This document shows, one piece after another, positions 10,358 to 20,953 of a DNA stretch of 64,000 bases. How positions within the stretch are numbered: the first letter of the stretch is position 1; every line of letters starts with the position of its first letter. Both the position numbers and the translations under genes were made by a program. Below the pieces are notes generated by a model. The model ran no database searches. It was not told where the DNA came from and saw only the letters and a list, made by a program, of their open reading frames with translations. The DNA comes from Ilyonectria destructans (lineage: Eukaryota > Ascomycota > Sordariomycetes > Hypocreales > Nectriaceae), in assembly GCA_020740775.1 (NCBI GenBank), contig JAHEWK010000016.1, forward strand, positions 558,001 to 622,000, in the 5' to 3' direction.

Positions 10358-11549
10358 CTATGTGCCCTTGAATCCTGCCTTCATAATCATCTCGAAGAGC
10401 TCTATATCTTTTCTTGCGTCCTCAGCACTGCTCTTCGGAATATTGCCATTCACCGCACAGTCGTAAAAGTCCAACATTTCCAAGGTGTACGCATCCTGGA
10501 AAGTTTTTCGGATCTTCCTCTCTTGGAATCCATCTCCAATCTTCTCTCGTATTGTGACTGTGTGAGGAAGGCCCTTGATGTATGGGGTATCAAACTCAAC
10601 TCGCACAATCTTCTCAGAGGAAAATACTTCGATCTGCGCATCAAATTCCGGGATGGCAGTTAGTCCAGACTCGTAGATAACGGGAAATCCGTCGTATTGA
10701 AAAAGCACACTGAAGATGCCGGGGAGCTTCAAAACTGCCCCAGAAACCGACTGAGGCATTCCAATAATCTCTCTCATTGCAGATAGATCGTGCGTTCCGA
10801 GACTGGTGTTTTTAGTCAGCTCAAGGTCACACAGCAGACAACAAGTTCACTCACGCTCCAAGAACCCATAACATTCTCTTCGTTTCCGGGGTAATTTCAA
10901 CGCCAAACTCTTTTCCTAGAGCCTGGTTAAAGATCTCCTCCTGCTTGCTAAGTCTGTCCTGGGTGTCTGCTTCAGAGAAGTCGTTGAACTTCTGAGGAAA
11001 GGTGCCCGACTGCGACACGGCGATCGAATTCGGCCCAATGATGTCCCTGACCCTTGCATAGATGATTTTGTTCATGCCTCCGACTCCTTGAACGGCGTCT
11101 AAGAAAGCAGTAGAGTAACGTCTCATCGTTCCCACAAAGACCTTTCCTTTAGAAGTCTTCTCGGCTTCAATGAGTCTATCGATGTCCCGGAAGCAGATTG
11201 AGGCTGGCTTCTCGATCAAGCAATATTTGTCATTCTTCAGAGCCAAAATTCCATGATCAACATGGTACGCATCCGCGTTGGCGATGATGACAACGTCGAC
11301 ATCGGGAGAAGAGCAGAGCTCCTCGGCGCTCGCTGTAGTCTTCGGCGTTCCACCGAGAACCTTCTGGGAGCAGTGGCGGAGAGACTGCTCCGAGATATCA
11401 CAGAGATAGGTGGTTCTGAATCGGTGCGACATGAAATTGATGTTAGGGATGTGAGCGACCTGAGAGATCTCGCCACACCCAATGATACCAACCCGCAGGA
11501 TACGGTCTGTGCCATTGTCCTGGCTGGATTGTTGAGGAAGGTCGCCCAT
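10358..11549 (-). CDS. Gfo/Idh/MocA-family NAD(P)-dependent oxidoreductase
   Basis: Two exons on the minus strand, 11549-10855 and 10802-10358 (52-bp intron), encode 379 aa, the usual length for the family. Near residue 20 the N-terminal Rossmann fold shows RVGIIGCGEISQVAHI (GxGxxG). The Gfo/Idh/MocA signature EKP is in YCLIEKPASICFRDID. The second exon (LGTHDLSAMREIIG onward) is the C-terminal beta-sheet substrate domain. These enzymes oxidise or reduce sugars, inositols or related polyols with NAD(P)(H) in the cytosol; the exact substrate cannot be read. The gene is divergent from the dihydrodiol-dehydrogenase-like gene at 11992 across a 442-bp promoter with three CGG-N7-CGG motifs. It is therefore probably co-regulated with that gene and with the sugar porter. 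Confidence 0.88.
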
Positions 11550-11721
11550 GATTCTTTTCGTAGGTATTTGGTCCGCAGTAAGTGATCCAATAATAAAAGA
11601 GGAGGTCTAACGGTAGAGAAGACGACTGTCCATATACTTATTAATAGTTACGTTTACACTTCAGTGGGTTCCAGGCATATCTGTTCTGTCGCCGGTTGTT
11701 TAATTCCGGAATCCTCGTCAC

Positions 11722-11734
11722 CGGGGAGTAGCGG
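11722..11734 (+). promoter_or_regulatory. CGG-N7-CGG motif, site 1
   Basis: CGGGGAGTAGCGG (preceded by C) lies in the divergent promoter between the two Gfo/Idh genes. The direct CGG repeat with 7-bp spacing is a plausible site for a Zn(II)2Cys6 dimer. It also contains CCGGGG, which fits the CreA consensus SYGGRG. Confidence 0.65.
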
Positions 11735-11746
11735 CATCGTAAAAGC

Positions 11747-11759
11747 CGGGGAGTAGCGG
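11747..11759 (+). promoter_or_regulatory. CGG-N7-CGG motif, site 2
   Basis: Exact copy of site 1, 25 bp further on and in the same orientation. The match extends one base to the left (CCGGGGAGTAGCGG). Confidence 0.65.
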
Positions 11760-11830
11760 AGCGTGCGAACATAGCGATGGACCCCTGCATGTCTCCCGGC
11801 TAAATTGGCAAGCGTCACTGCTAGTCTCGC

Positions 11831-11843
11831 CGGGGAATTGCGG
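11831..11843 (+). promoter_or_regulatory. CGG-N7-CGG motif, site 3
   Basis: CGGGGAATTGCGG differs from site 1 at two spacer positions. It is 149 bp before the ATG at 11992. Confidence 0.6.
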
Positions 11844-11991
11844 CAGTCATTCTCTCATGAGGAGTGGTGAGGTTGAGTAGATTCATTAGAGATTTAAGTG
11901 ATTCAATTACCTACCTAATAAATCTTGATTGCAAGTAGCTTCACGGCCTACTCATTTCCTCACGAACAATCTAGCTCCTTTAGTGACAACA

Positions 11992-13044
11992 ATGACTTCG
12001 GAAATCCCAACCCTGCGATGGGGAATTATCGCGACCGGGCTCATTTCGTCCTGGTTCGTCGCCGATTTATCCCTTGACAGACCCAACAAGAGAGCAAACC
12101 ACATCATCCAGGCAGTAGGTTCTTCTTCCGCCGAGAAGGGCGAAGCATTTGTCAACACGCACCTCTCTGGGAAATCTCCCACCGTCTATGGCACCTACGA
12201 AGAAGTTTACCAGGACCCTGACGTCGACATCGTCTATATCGGAACGCCACACGCCTTTCATAGACAAAATTGTCTCGACGCTATTAGAGCAGGAAAGCAT
12301 GTCTTGTGCGAGAAGGCCTTTGCCATCACCAAGGCCGAGGCCAAAGAGGTGCTTGACGAAGCACAACGAAAAGGGGTGTTCGTTATGGAAGCCATGTGGA
12401 CTCGGTTCTTTCCCTTGGTTCTGAAGCTGCAAGACCTTCTTCACGGCGAGAAGGCCATCGGAGATGTCCATCGGGTATTTTGCGATTTCGCCATGCTGAA
12501 GGACATTTCTTCCCTACCGTCTACATCAAGGCACAAAAACCCTGCTCTAGGCGCAGGAACTCTTCTCGACATTGGCATCTACAGTCTGACGTGGGCAATC
12601 CTGGGCCTGGAATCGGGACCCCAGGATCAACAACCAACCGTCATCGCGTCGCAGAATCTTTGCGAGGGCATTGACATCGCTACTTCGGTTATCATGACGT
12701 ACCCAGATGGGAGGCAAGGTATAGTCACATCTTCAAACCTGGCAAGGACATTGCCGGCATTCTGTAGAATTGAGGGAAGCAAGGGATATGTCGTCGTCGA
12801 GGGTTTTGCTGCATCCATCCCGTCGCTATTCACGGTTCACTTGCAGGATCAAGAGCCCAAAAAGTATGAGTTTGAGAAGCCGGGAAAGGGATTTTACTGG
12901 GAAGCAGACTCGGTGGCTTTAGATATTGCAGCTGGAAAGACTCAGAGTGATGTGATGCCGTGGAAGGAGACACTGCGCGTGATGGGCTTGATGGATCAGA
13001 TTCGGCACCAAGGGGGGGCAAGATTTCCACAAGATCTAGTGTAG
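11992..13044 (+). CDS. Dimeric dihydrodiol dehydrogenase / NADP-D-xylose dehydrogenase-like oxidoreductase
   Basis: A single-exon Gfo/Idh/MocA protein of 350 aa. I chose the ATG at 11992 (MTSEIPTLRWGIIATGLISS) because it places the Rossmann motif at residue ~11 as in the family; an upstream in-frame ATG at 11929 would add 21 residues. Other landmarks are DIVYIGTPHAFHRQN, HVLCEKAFAITKAEA (the EKA variant typical of this subfamily), MEAMWTRFFP and GAGTLLDIGIY. Family members use NADP to oxidise trans-dihydrodiols or D-xylose and related aldoses. The sugar porter and the second oxidoreductase nearby favour a pentose or aldose role. The promoter is shared with the gene at 10358-11549 and carries three CGG-N7-CGG sites. 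Confidence 0.9.
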   Translation: MTSEIPTLRWGIIATGLISSWFVADLSLDRPNKRANHIIQAVGSSSAEKGEAFVNTHLSGKSPTVYGTYEEVYQDPDVDIVYIGTPHAFHRQNCLDAIRAGKHVLCEKAFAITKAEAKEVLDEAQRKGVFVMEAMWTRFFPLVLKLQDLLHGEKAIGDVHRVFCDFAMLKDISSLPSTSRHKNPALGAGTLLDIGIYSLTWAILGLESGPQDQQPTVIASQNLCEGIDIATSVIMTYPDGRQGIVTSSNLARTLPAFCRIEGSKGYVVVEGFAASIPSLFTVHLQDQEPKKYEFEKPGKGFYWEADSVALDIAAGKTQSDVMPWKETLRVMGLMDQIRHQGGARFPQDLV

Positions 13045-13291
13045 ATTAAGATAGAAGAAACAAATGAAATAGCAACTGCGTCATGAATTCGTTAGTCTCT
13101 AGGCGGTAGTAAATTTAATCTCACGAAGACAACCAAGGATGTGGATTTCCCTCGACATGGCGTCAAGGGCTGTGTGCCGACTAAACTTACCGGTATTTAG
13201 TCAGGCAATTAGCTCATGGGCAACTGACCCACAATAAAATCGTGGATAAATACGACGTTCCCCAGAGCTCATCCCCACTTTGCATTAATTG

Positions 13292-13304
13292 CCGCCATTC
13301 CCCG
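13292..13304 (-). promoter_or_regulatory. CGG-N7-CGG motif, site 4
   Basis: Written on the plus strand as CCGCCATTCCCCG, the reverse complement of CGGGGAATGGCGG. It lies 59 bp before the ATG of the Zn(II)2Cys6 gene, which suggests the regulator controls itself. Confidence 0.6.
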
Positions 13305-13362
13305 CGGTCCAAAGACAGCTCATCCAAGATCACCACCAACGGTGAGCCCTGGGTTATTCGCC

Positions 13363-15466
13363 ATGTCAGGATCAAACTTGCCCGGCGATGAGCCAATCAC
13401 CAGTCGCAAAAGACAAAGGATCTCAGGCCTGTACCATCGGAAGAGGGCCGTGGCCGCATGCCAGCCGTGTCGAGTGCGCAAGACGAAATGCGACAACATT
13501 AAGCCGAGCTGCGGATTCTGTACTCGGAGCGCATCCCAATGCACGTACGCCGATGCTGCAAGTGATCATTCATCGTACGTCTCAGGATGAGAACCTATTC
13601 TCAAGCGCACCTAGGCCACAATTGGCAGCATATTTTAGCTAACCACGTCCCCCCCCCGTAAACAGATTTGATCCTGCGAGCTTGGCGATCCTGGAACGTC
13701 TCGGACACGTCGTATCCCTCCTAGAGACTCGCCAGTCTGGGTCCTCACCACAGGATTTATCCCCCGGAACACAAACTCAGTCGTCTCAAACCGTCGTAGG
13801 CCCCTCGCCCTCCGACCCAATCGGGGATCTGGACATTGAGGATGATCTACTCGAAGAGACTCCCAATTTCCCTGCTGCCATCACCAACTGTGAGAGCGTT
13901 CTCAGATGGCCCATCTTCCAGGGCATGGTACCAGATATTGAATCATTTGTTTCTTGGCCGACAAATGACGAGTCTGCAAGTTCCTTGCCATCTCATATAG
14001 GCTCGGGCAGGCTTGGGCGGGGCATCCAAGAAGAGGACTTTATTCCTCTCTCAAAGAGATTTCTGGCCTATGTTCATACGAAGAACCCCATCCTAGACGT
14101 AGCAGAATATTCCTGCTACGTGAGGAATGCAGCTGAAAATGGCTTGCAATGGGATGGCTCGTCCTGTCTCGTGGTGAGTTCATTTCTCCTGGCTGCCTAA
14201 CACGATGAGACTTTTCTCACATATTTGTAGCTTGTTTCTTGTGCTCTGGGAAGTATGGCTATGCCTTTTCAGTCCACAAATGAGGCACGGGAGCCACGGT
14301 CAAATTCCGCTTCCGTAATGGACAATATGAAATCAAGCTTAGCCTACTTTGCTGCGGCAAAGAAACGACTGGGGCTTATGGAGCCTTCGTCGCTTTACGT
14401 CCAATGCTTGTTTCTCTGTGGTGTGTTGGAGATGTACCATATGGATGCACTTCGAGCCTGGCACTTCTTCAACCAGGCTTGTGTGCAGTTTCGAAACCTG
14501 CTTTGGAGGCACGGGCATCCTCAGTCTACTGGTGGCAGGCAAATCACCACTGAGACGAGACGCTTAGAGCAAAGGCTCTATTGGTCGTGCATGAAATCAG
14601 AATGGTAAGTATATACCCTTACGGAACTTGGAACGGGACTCATACCTGTTATTAGCGAACTGAGGTGCGAAATTGCCCTTCCAGCCAGTGGAATAAGCCG
14701 TTTTGGCTTTCCAAATCTATTCCCATCTCCACCCAACGAGCTATCGTTGCCTGTCGTCCATTCCGACGAAGGCGACACCTCAAGTGTAGCCGAGTTTCTA
14801 GATCCAGAAGAGGAAAGGAGTTGGTTCTACTACCTAGCCGAGATTTCATTCCGAAGAATGATAAATCGAGCTTTCACGGCCCTGGGGAGAAATGGAGAGG
14901 TAGGCTGGATCCAAGACTTTCAAGAGAATCTCAAGCAGTACGCTGCTCTTAAAGATCAGATCGATGTCTGGTGAGCGTGTTTCTTCTCTACAACGTCACT
15001 TCGGTTAACCGGGCATCACAGGTATTCTCACGTCCCACCCCAAATTCACCCTGCCCAGAGCGAAGGCCATAATCATGAACTGGCCCACTTCGTCAAGGCG
15101 CGTGCACTTGGGTACCAAGAGTGGATTCACCGACCATTCCTATACTACGTCATTCACCAAGACGTAGACGATCCGAATATATCTCAAGCCGCACCGTTAG
15201 CAGAAAAATGTCTAAACCTATGCGTCCAGTGGCAGCTCTTCGTTCACCCCTTTCACCGTCACCATGGGACGTGGTTCATTGCTCGGAATTCCATCACCCG
15301 AGCGTCGCTTCTTGTCGCAGCAGCTAGGAGCAAGAAGTTACATTTGCCCGACGGCTGGAGGAACACTATCGACTCTGCGCTGCAGGTGGTGCAGTACTGG
15401 GAAGACGAAGCCCCAGACCTGAACAAGGCTGCCGGAATTTTGCGCAATCTTATAGAGGACGTCTAA
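13363..15466 (+). CDS. Zn(II)2Cys6 transcription factor of the sugar cluster
   Basis: Five exons, 13363-13574, 13666-14173, 14231-14604, 14656-14970 and 15022-15466, total 1854 nt (617 aa) with consistent GT-AG junctions. The zinc cluster is at residues 33-60: CQPCRVRKTKC then CGFC and a last Cys at 60, i.e. C-X2-C-X6-C-X6-C-X2-C-X6-C. Basic residues (RKRQR, HRKR) just before it should act in DNA contact or nuclear import. The rest resembles the middle-homology region of fungal regulators (LYVQCLFLCGVLEMYHMDAL; RLYWSCMKSE). An ATG at 13342 would add seven residues. The gene is flanked by two oxidoreductases and a sugar porter, and all carry the same promoter motif, so it is the likely pathway regulator. 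It converges with the porter gene, leaving 143 bp between stops. Confidence 0.88.
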
Positions 15467-15609
15467 ATACTTGAATCAATCTAATAATGCAGAGTACGTG
15501 AACTTAAATTCTGGAGCTACTTTGCGAGGGTCTACTCTATAGTAGATCCCTCTAGCTTGATTAATTTCCATTATGTTTCAACAGTAGTGCTTTCGGGGCT
15601 TCAGCAAAC

Positions 15610-17382
15610 TCAAGCAGCTCGCTCGACCTGAGTCGATGTCGCCTCGTGCTTCCTGTTCGTGTCATCCATTTCGGCACCGCCATCATCAACCTGGCCTTTC
15701 TCCAGCTTATTACCATCAATAAGCGCCGGATTGCCCTCAAACACCTCTGCAATTTCCTCCAAGGTATGACCTTTGGTCTCTGGGAACAAGAACCAGATCA
15801 GAACCAAGAGCACCGCCAGCAAGCAACAAAAGACAATGTAGTACTTCCATTCAATCTGCTTCATCGCAATTGGGTTGACTTGGTTGCCGACGATAAGAGC
15901 TGTAAAGGCAGATATGTAGGTGACAGTTAATCCACGGCTGCGAAGGGTGTAGGGGAAAATCTCCACAGGATATGCCTGCAGGAGCGGTGTCCAGGCAATG
16001 TCGTAAAAGAAGTAGTAGACGAATATGAAGGCGACTACTGCTTTGCCGATTGTATCGCTGCCACTCTGGACAAAATTTGCTGTGAGAGCTGTCCAGATAA
16101 TGTAGCTTCCCAGCATTCCAGCTGTTGAGACCAAGAATAATGTCCGTCGTCCAAGGCGGTCAACCATGAGAGCACCCATAAATGTGGCGGCGAGCCAATT
16201 GAAAATTTGAAGCAATCCGTTGATGAGGGTCTGGTCCTTGACCTCTGTAATACCGATGGTATTGAGAACGAGAGTGAGGTAGTAACTAACAACGCCAACT
16301 CCGTTCCATTGGCTTGACCAGCCGACAATAACAGCGATCAAAGTTCGTCGTCGGTTGGCCGGTGTACGGAGGAGGTCGACCCACGAAGTTGCAGAAAGCA
16401 CCTGGGACTCAATGGCCAAGGTCTCTTGGATCTCATTCATTTCGAAATCGACCAGGGGAGATTGCAGACTACCTCCAGCGTGGTGGTCGGCAAAGATCTT
16501 GCGTGCCTCATCCAACTTGCCTTGAGACACTAGGTATCTAGGAGATTCGGGAACGAACAACACGACCAATAGTTGAAGCGCAGGAATGGCACCCTGGAGA
16601 AGCGATGGGATTCGCCAACTCCAAGTACTGTCGATCTTGAAGGTACCATAGGTACACCACGCAGCAAAGATGGAGCCGAAATACTGAGGAATGGTTAAAT
16701 GATGTCGCATTGGAGGCTCCTCGCCAGAGCACTTACGTAGAATGTGTTATACAGTGCCGTAACTTTGCCTCTGTGGGGTGGATAAGCTAGCTCAGCCACG
16801 ATGATGGGACTCGGCTGGCTGATGAAACTGGTGCTGAAGCCCAACAGAGCTCGGGCTGCCACGAAAGTTCCGAAATTTTGAGCCATGGCCTGCATGATTG
16901 CAAATGCAACGCAAGCGACGAGACCCACACTGAGTGGGATTTTGCGGCCGAACCTGTCGGATATAAAGGCCACCAACGGAAGCGAGATGACCTTGCCGAG
17001 AGGGTAGACGGCATTCATGAGCCCAAGAACGGCGCCGTCAGGGCTGTCAAAAAACGTACGCCATTGAGGGAGTGTCTGAAGGCCGTTCATCATGGACCCT
17101 GCAGAAGTATCGGATTTAGCAAATAAGCTTATAGACATGGTGGAGTGGGGAAGAACCCACCGTCGTATCCAACTGAAGCCGAGGATACAAGTGGGACCAG
17201 GAGGAGTAGATTCAGTTTGACAAGATGCGGTGTGCGATACCATGGCTTTGGGTTTTCCGGAAGCACCTATAAGAGCCATGTCAGATGGTCTGGCATAGCA
17301 ATGGGCTGGTAAGAATGCTTACTGCACTGAGCTTCGAGCCCGCAGCGCGTTCAGCTTCACTTTTGACGGCTGAAGGAGCCAT
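15610..17382 (-). CDS. MFS sugar porter (lactose-permease / hexose-transporter-like)
   Basis: Four exons on the minus strand, 17382-17323, 17266-17161, 17098-16737 and 16683-15610, give 533 aa, typical of the fungal sugar porter family. The N-terminus is MAPSAVKSEAERAAGS. Landmarks are LVKLNLLLLVPLVSSASVGYDG with MNGLQTLPQW (helix 1 and first loop), the DRFGRK loop between helices 2 and 3, VPESPRYLV after helix 6, DRLGRRTLF between helices 8 and 9, and FPETKGHTLEEIAEVFEG after helix 12. It should be a plasma-membrane proton-coupled sugar importer; the substrate (disaccharide or pentose) cannot be fixed. Two CGG-N7-CGG motifs and two CreA-type palindromes lie 190-400 bp upstream, suggesting pathway induction plus glucose repression. 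Confidence 0.9.
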
Positions 17383-17572
17383 ATTGCGGAATTTCCAGGA
17401 CGGGGGCTGGGAAGGGATGGATGGGAGAGGTTGATAGGTGGGGAGGCACGATAACCTTTAGAAACAAGATTGGGACCAGATCAGCGACGAGGCCAAGATA
17501 TAGTCTCATTGTCGGAATATTTCCTCATTTAAGAGCGAGGTAGCGGCGACCAGTCCCAACGATTTACAGTTG

Positions 17573-17605
17573 CCCCGTGGGGATCTCAAACCTCACCCCG
17601 TGGGG
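17573..17605. promoter_or_regulatory. Pair of CCCCGTGGGG palindromes (CreA-type)
   Basis: The 10-bp palindrome CCCCGTGGGG occurs at 17573-17582 and again at 17596-17605, 23 bp apart. Each half contains GTGGGG, which fits the CreA consensus SYGGRG. It lies 191 bp upstream of the sugar porter start, the right place for carbon catabolite repression. Confidence 0.6.
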
Positions 17606-17729
17606 AAATGGCTCCGGTAACCGCGTCTGCACATGTGCATATTCCGCAACTAGCTCTCTCCCCAGTGCCACATCCTTTGTTATCTGAAGTCTATGCCGGT
17701 AAATCTCCATGTCAGCAAATCAAACCACG

Positions 17730-17742
17730 CGGGGAGTAGCGG
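17730..17742 (+). promoter_or_regulatory. CGG-N7-CGG motif, site 5
   Basis: CGGGGAGTAGCGG, identical to sites 1 and 2, in the upstream region of the sugar porter (348 bp before its start). Confidence 0.6.
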
Positions 17743-17769
17743 AAAGTGGAGATGCTTGACTCGTGCTAC

Positions 17770-17782
17770 CCGCCATTCCCCG
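17770..17782 (-). promoter_or_regulatory. CGG-N7-CGG motif, site 6
   Basis: CCGCCATTCCCCG on the plus strand, identical to site 4, 28 bp from site 5 and in the opposite orientation. Confidence 0.6.
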
Positions 17783-18324
17783 GTGTTGACCAACACGCCA
17801 TCTCCCCAAATAGCGCCGCGCACCCCTGAAGCGAGTGATAATGTGACCATGGACGGAAGACACATTCCACTTCCCGACAATCCTAGCCGAGTAAAAATAC
17901 CACCATTCAAAGCTAGTCCACTCTCTAATTCCCCTCATTAGGTACATGCTACCGAAGAGGCGGAGTGTCGGATCAAACCACGCGTAGCTAGGATCTACCC
18001 TACATGTGTGCACATGACCATCACTATTGTTAGATATATACCCGAATAAATATGTGATGAAATAGCCGAGGATCCTCTTTCTATTTAATTCGGATAATCC
18101 GACAACTATTTTCTTTGCGGACACATATCTTATTATTGTCTGTAGAACGGCGAATTTGCTGCATCGTCCGTTCCAATTGCTGCCTCATATTATGGTTTCT
18201 GTTGGGGTTGTCAAGGCTTGAGTTGCTAGCCAGAAAGGGCGAAATGGACCCCTCTATATAGACAATTTTAGCTAGCTAGGAAACCACTACCAACCCTCTC
18301 AACCTAACTAAATTATCTGAACGC

Positions 18325-20953
18325 TTACTCTTCAGGAGGACTACTTAACCGAGACCTGCTAGCTCTGGGTTTAGGATTTAATAGGATTGGACCAGGTAGA
18401 GCTACAGGGCGTAACGCTTCAAAATCTTTTCCCTCGCCTGTTGCAAGCCTAGCATAGAAAGTACCATCGTTGCTATTCATGAGACTCGGTGTTAAACCTG
18501 GACCGGGAGAGCTGGGGAGGATGACCGTTTGTGGCGGTGTAGCTAAGGCTTGGCTCTGCCTCTGGCTAGAATCTCCATGTTGGCTCTCTAGACTGTGTTG
18601 GCTTTGTTTGAAGGGACGAGGCGCGGGCGCGAGATTTTTTGGGAGGATGGGGCGGAACCTGGCGTTATCCGCACGAGCTGGTCGACCTGTCTTCTTCGGC
18701 GCTGTGGGAGGAGACGCCTGAGGGGCTTTCATCGAGGGGATCTCAGCTGAATTGGTAGCTAGGTGAGCGAGGATATCTAATGAAGTCGAAGGGACGGCTG
18801 CAAGAGTTGCTGTTGGTTCTGTATTGCCTGGCAATGTGATCCTTTTAGCCGCAGGCTCGCTCTGATCCCCTGGCATCTTACGCTTCAGTCCAGGGTGCTG
18901 ATGCTTGAAACCAAGTTGCTCTGCTGCTTGGACACATTGGTCCAAGTTTCGACCTATTAGATATTAATACTCTCTTGTAGGACGGGGGGGTGTCTTCGTC
19001 ATACCTAAGGGTAGTTGCATTTGCATCCAGTTAGGCTTGGCCACATGATCGTTGACGAATTTCCCTATAACTTCAACTTCCAATTCGCTGGCCTTGATCA
19101 TTTCAGCTAAGAGGAACCGCTACTGCTAGATCAGCAACCCCTTCTGCCATTTGCTTCTAGCGTATGCTCACCTTCTCCTCGTCCGTGAAACGAGAGCCTG
19201 TGACTCGGTGTGGTTGGCTAAGAGCATGAATGACAGGCTTTCTCGTTTTATCAGATGGCTCGTCTTCACTTTTGTCCCATTGCGCTTGCTGTTCATGGCG
19301 TATTCTCATTCTCTGCCTGGAGGTTGCCGCGGGCGGCGCCAATTTCACTTCCAACTCCAACCTTTCCGTAATGTCACGGATCACCTGGGTTGCTGGAACA
19401 ACGTATGCGAGTCCACTGCCAGGAGTTCCCGCAACAACTTGACCGTAAAATTCTCCTGTAGTTTGGCTGATGATGCCCGCCCCGCAGTCGCCTGCGCTGA
19501 GAACGTCACTCAACTGGACCAGGAACAGCTCCTGAAAGGTCTTAGAGTTGGGCAAGCGCATGTAAGACGCCGTAGCGGACAGCTTTCCCGTGAGTACTCC
19601 TTTTGAAGCTGTCTGTGTTACCACATCCACGTCATGGAGCCCAATTTCGGCCACTTGTGAAATCTGAAGACACCGCTCGACCCCATCCCGTTCAAATTTG
19701 ATAGAGCCATGTTCTTCGACACTCTCTCCGAGTTCTACCAGAGCATAGTCGAGGTCAATTTGAGTACTGTCATTGGATGTGAGAGTTATCTTCCCGATGT
19801 GCCGGAGATTATGATCATTTCTCTTAATCATATCATCAACGCGAGTCGACGCTGCGTTCAAGTGTTGTGCTGGTTGAGACCGATGAGAAGCCAGACTCAT
19901 TTCATAATCGCTGACGGCGGACATTCGACTGAGTGCGTCCGAAGTTGTCGGTACCGTAGAAATTCTGCTATCCGTCTCCTGCGGCGAAGTAGAACTCTCA
20001 CTATAAGAATCATCGTCACTACTCCAAGAATGGAGTTCTTCCGGAGTGTTGCTCCATTTTCCGGGCACCTCTTGGTCTGGTATGTCGCCTGCATCCTCCT
20101 GCATCTCTGAGTCGCCGTCGAATGAGCACTCGTCTAATGCCGAGGATCCATCCGAGCCATTGCCTATGTCATGAACAGGCTGTAGGACATGTGCGACGGA
20201 GAGTTGATATGACTTTTCCTGAATCCACACAATAGGGCCTCCGGTTGCGATACGTCCATGTTCACCAGTGGTGATGAAGAGTTGTCGACCAACGACACAC
20301 TTTGCATCTCGAAAAGTGTACACATCAGGAGTCTCGGTATCGGCGCCGACAATGTGGACCGAACCCCGTGTTGAATGTAGACCAGCCATCCTGATGACTC
20401 TGCGCCTATCTGGAAGCTCATTCGTATCTCCTAAACCTATTCCAGGGTATCTTTCAAGAAATTTATTTTCCCTGATTGTCTTTCGAATGTTTTTTCGAGT
20501 CGCCCTATCCGAGGAGCAAATCAAGATGGTGGGAGATGCCGTCTCTTCAGTTTTGCCAATCATGTACATCTCCAGGATAACTGAAGACGAGTTCGACTGA
20601 CAGAAATTATCCAAATACTCCTTGATTCTTGGCCGGACCGCGTTCCATGCCTCTCGAGCCCGGCCAACGGGTTTCCAGCATGTGTATTTGCCAGATTGGA
20701 TGTCGCCTAGACGGTCGCCGATGGATTCTCTGGGGTTGGCCCATTCGCAGTTGAACTTTTCTTTTCGTAGTCCGATACGGTCAGCCAGATCCATGGCGTT
20801 GCAACGTTGCGAGGCTTGACTTTCTTGGGCCTTGTTCAACTGGTGATTGACTAGTACACGTGAGGAATGGCTTTTGGCCTTGCCATTGTTCGTATCCCCA
20901 CTGCTTGTGCTTGGTTTCTTGCTTGGTTTTGTTGTCCGACAATACCTTGACAT
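18325..20953 (-). CDS. Chymotrypsin-fold-like protein with Cys at the nucleophile position, plus C-terminal helical domain
   Basis: Three exons on the minus strand, 20953-19172, 19119-19005 and 18953-18325, give 841 aa. The central region looks like a trypsin-type double barrel. SYQLSVAHVL places a candidate catalytic His at 255, IDLDYALVEL a candidate Asp at 402, and LSAGDCGAGII a Cys at 490 where GDSG is usual. It is followed by GQVVAGTPGSGLAYVVPA, as at the end of such domains. A low-complexity acidic/Ser-rich insert (~265-380) separates His from Asp. Residues ~588-640 (RFTDEEKRFLLAEMIKAS onward) resemble a small helical Myb/SANT-like module, and the tail is Pro/Ser-rich. I see no signal peptide, so it is probably intracellular. 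Peptidase activity is inferred, not shown. It is divergent from the membrane-anchored gene at 21309 (355 bp between starts). Confidence 0.75.

Larger units (their letters stand above)
17383..18324. other. Intergenic region with regulatory motifs of the sugar porter
   Basis: Contains the porter promoter (CreA-type palindromes and CGG-N7-CGG motifs listed separately) and, from about 17950 to 18324, the 3' flank of the next gene. No additional gene is supported. Confidence 0.6.

Noticed and set aside
11722..17782. Reading the six 13-bp motifs simply as CreA or stress-response sites
   Set aside because: CCGGGG fits SYGGRG in some copies, but the conserved length (13 bp, second CGG at fixed spacing) goes well beyond a CreA or AGGGG site.
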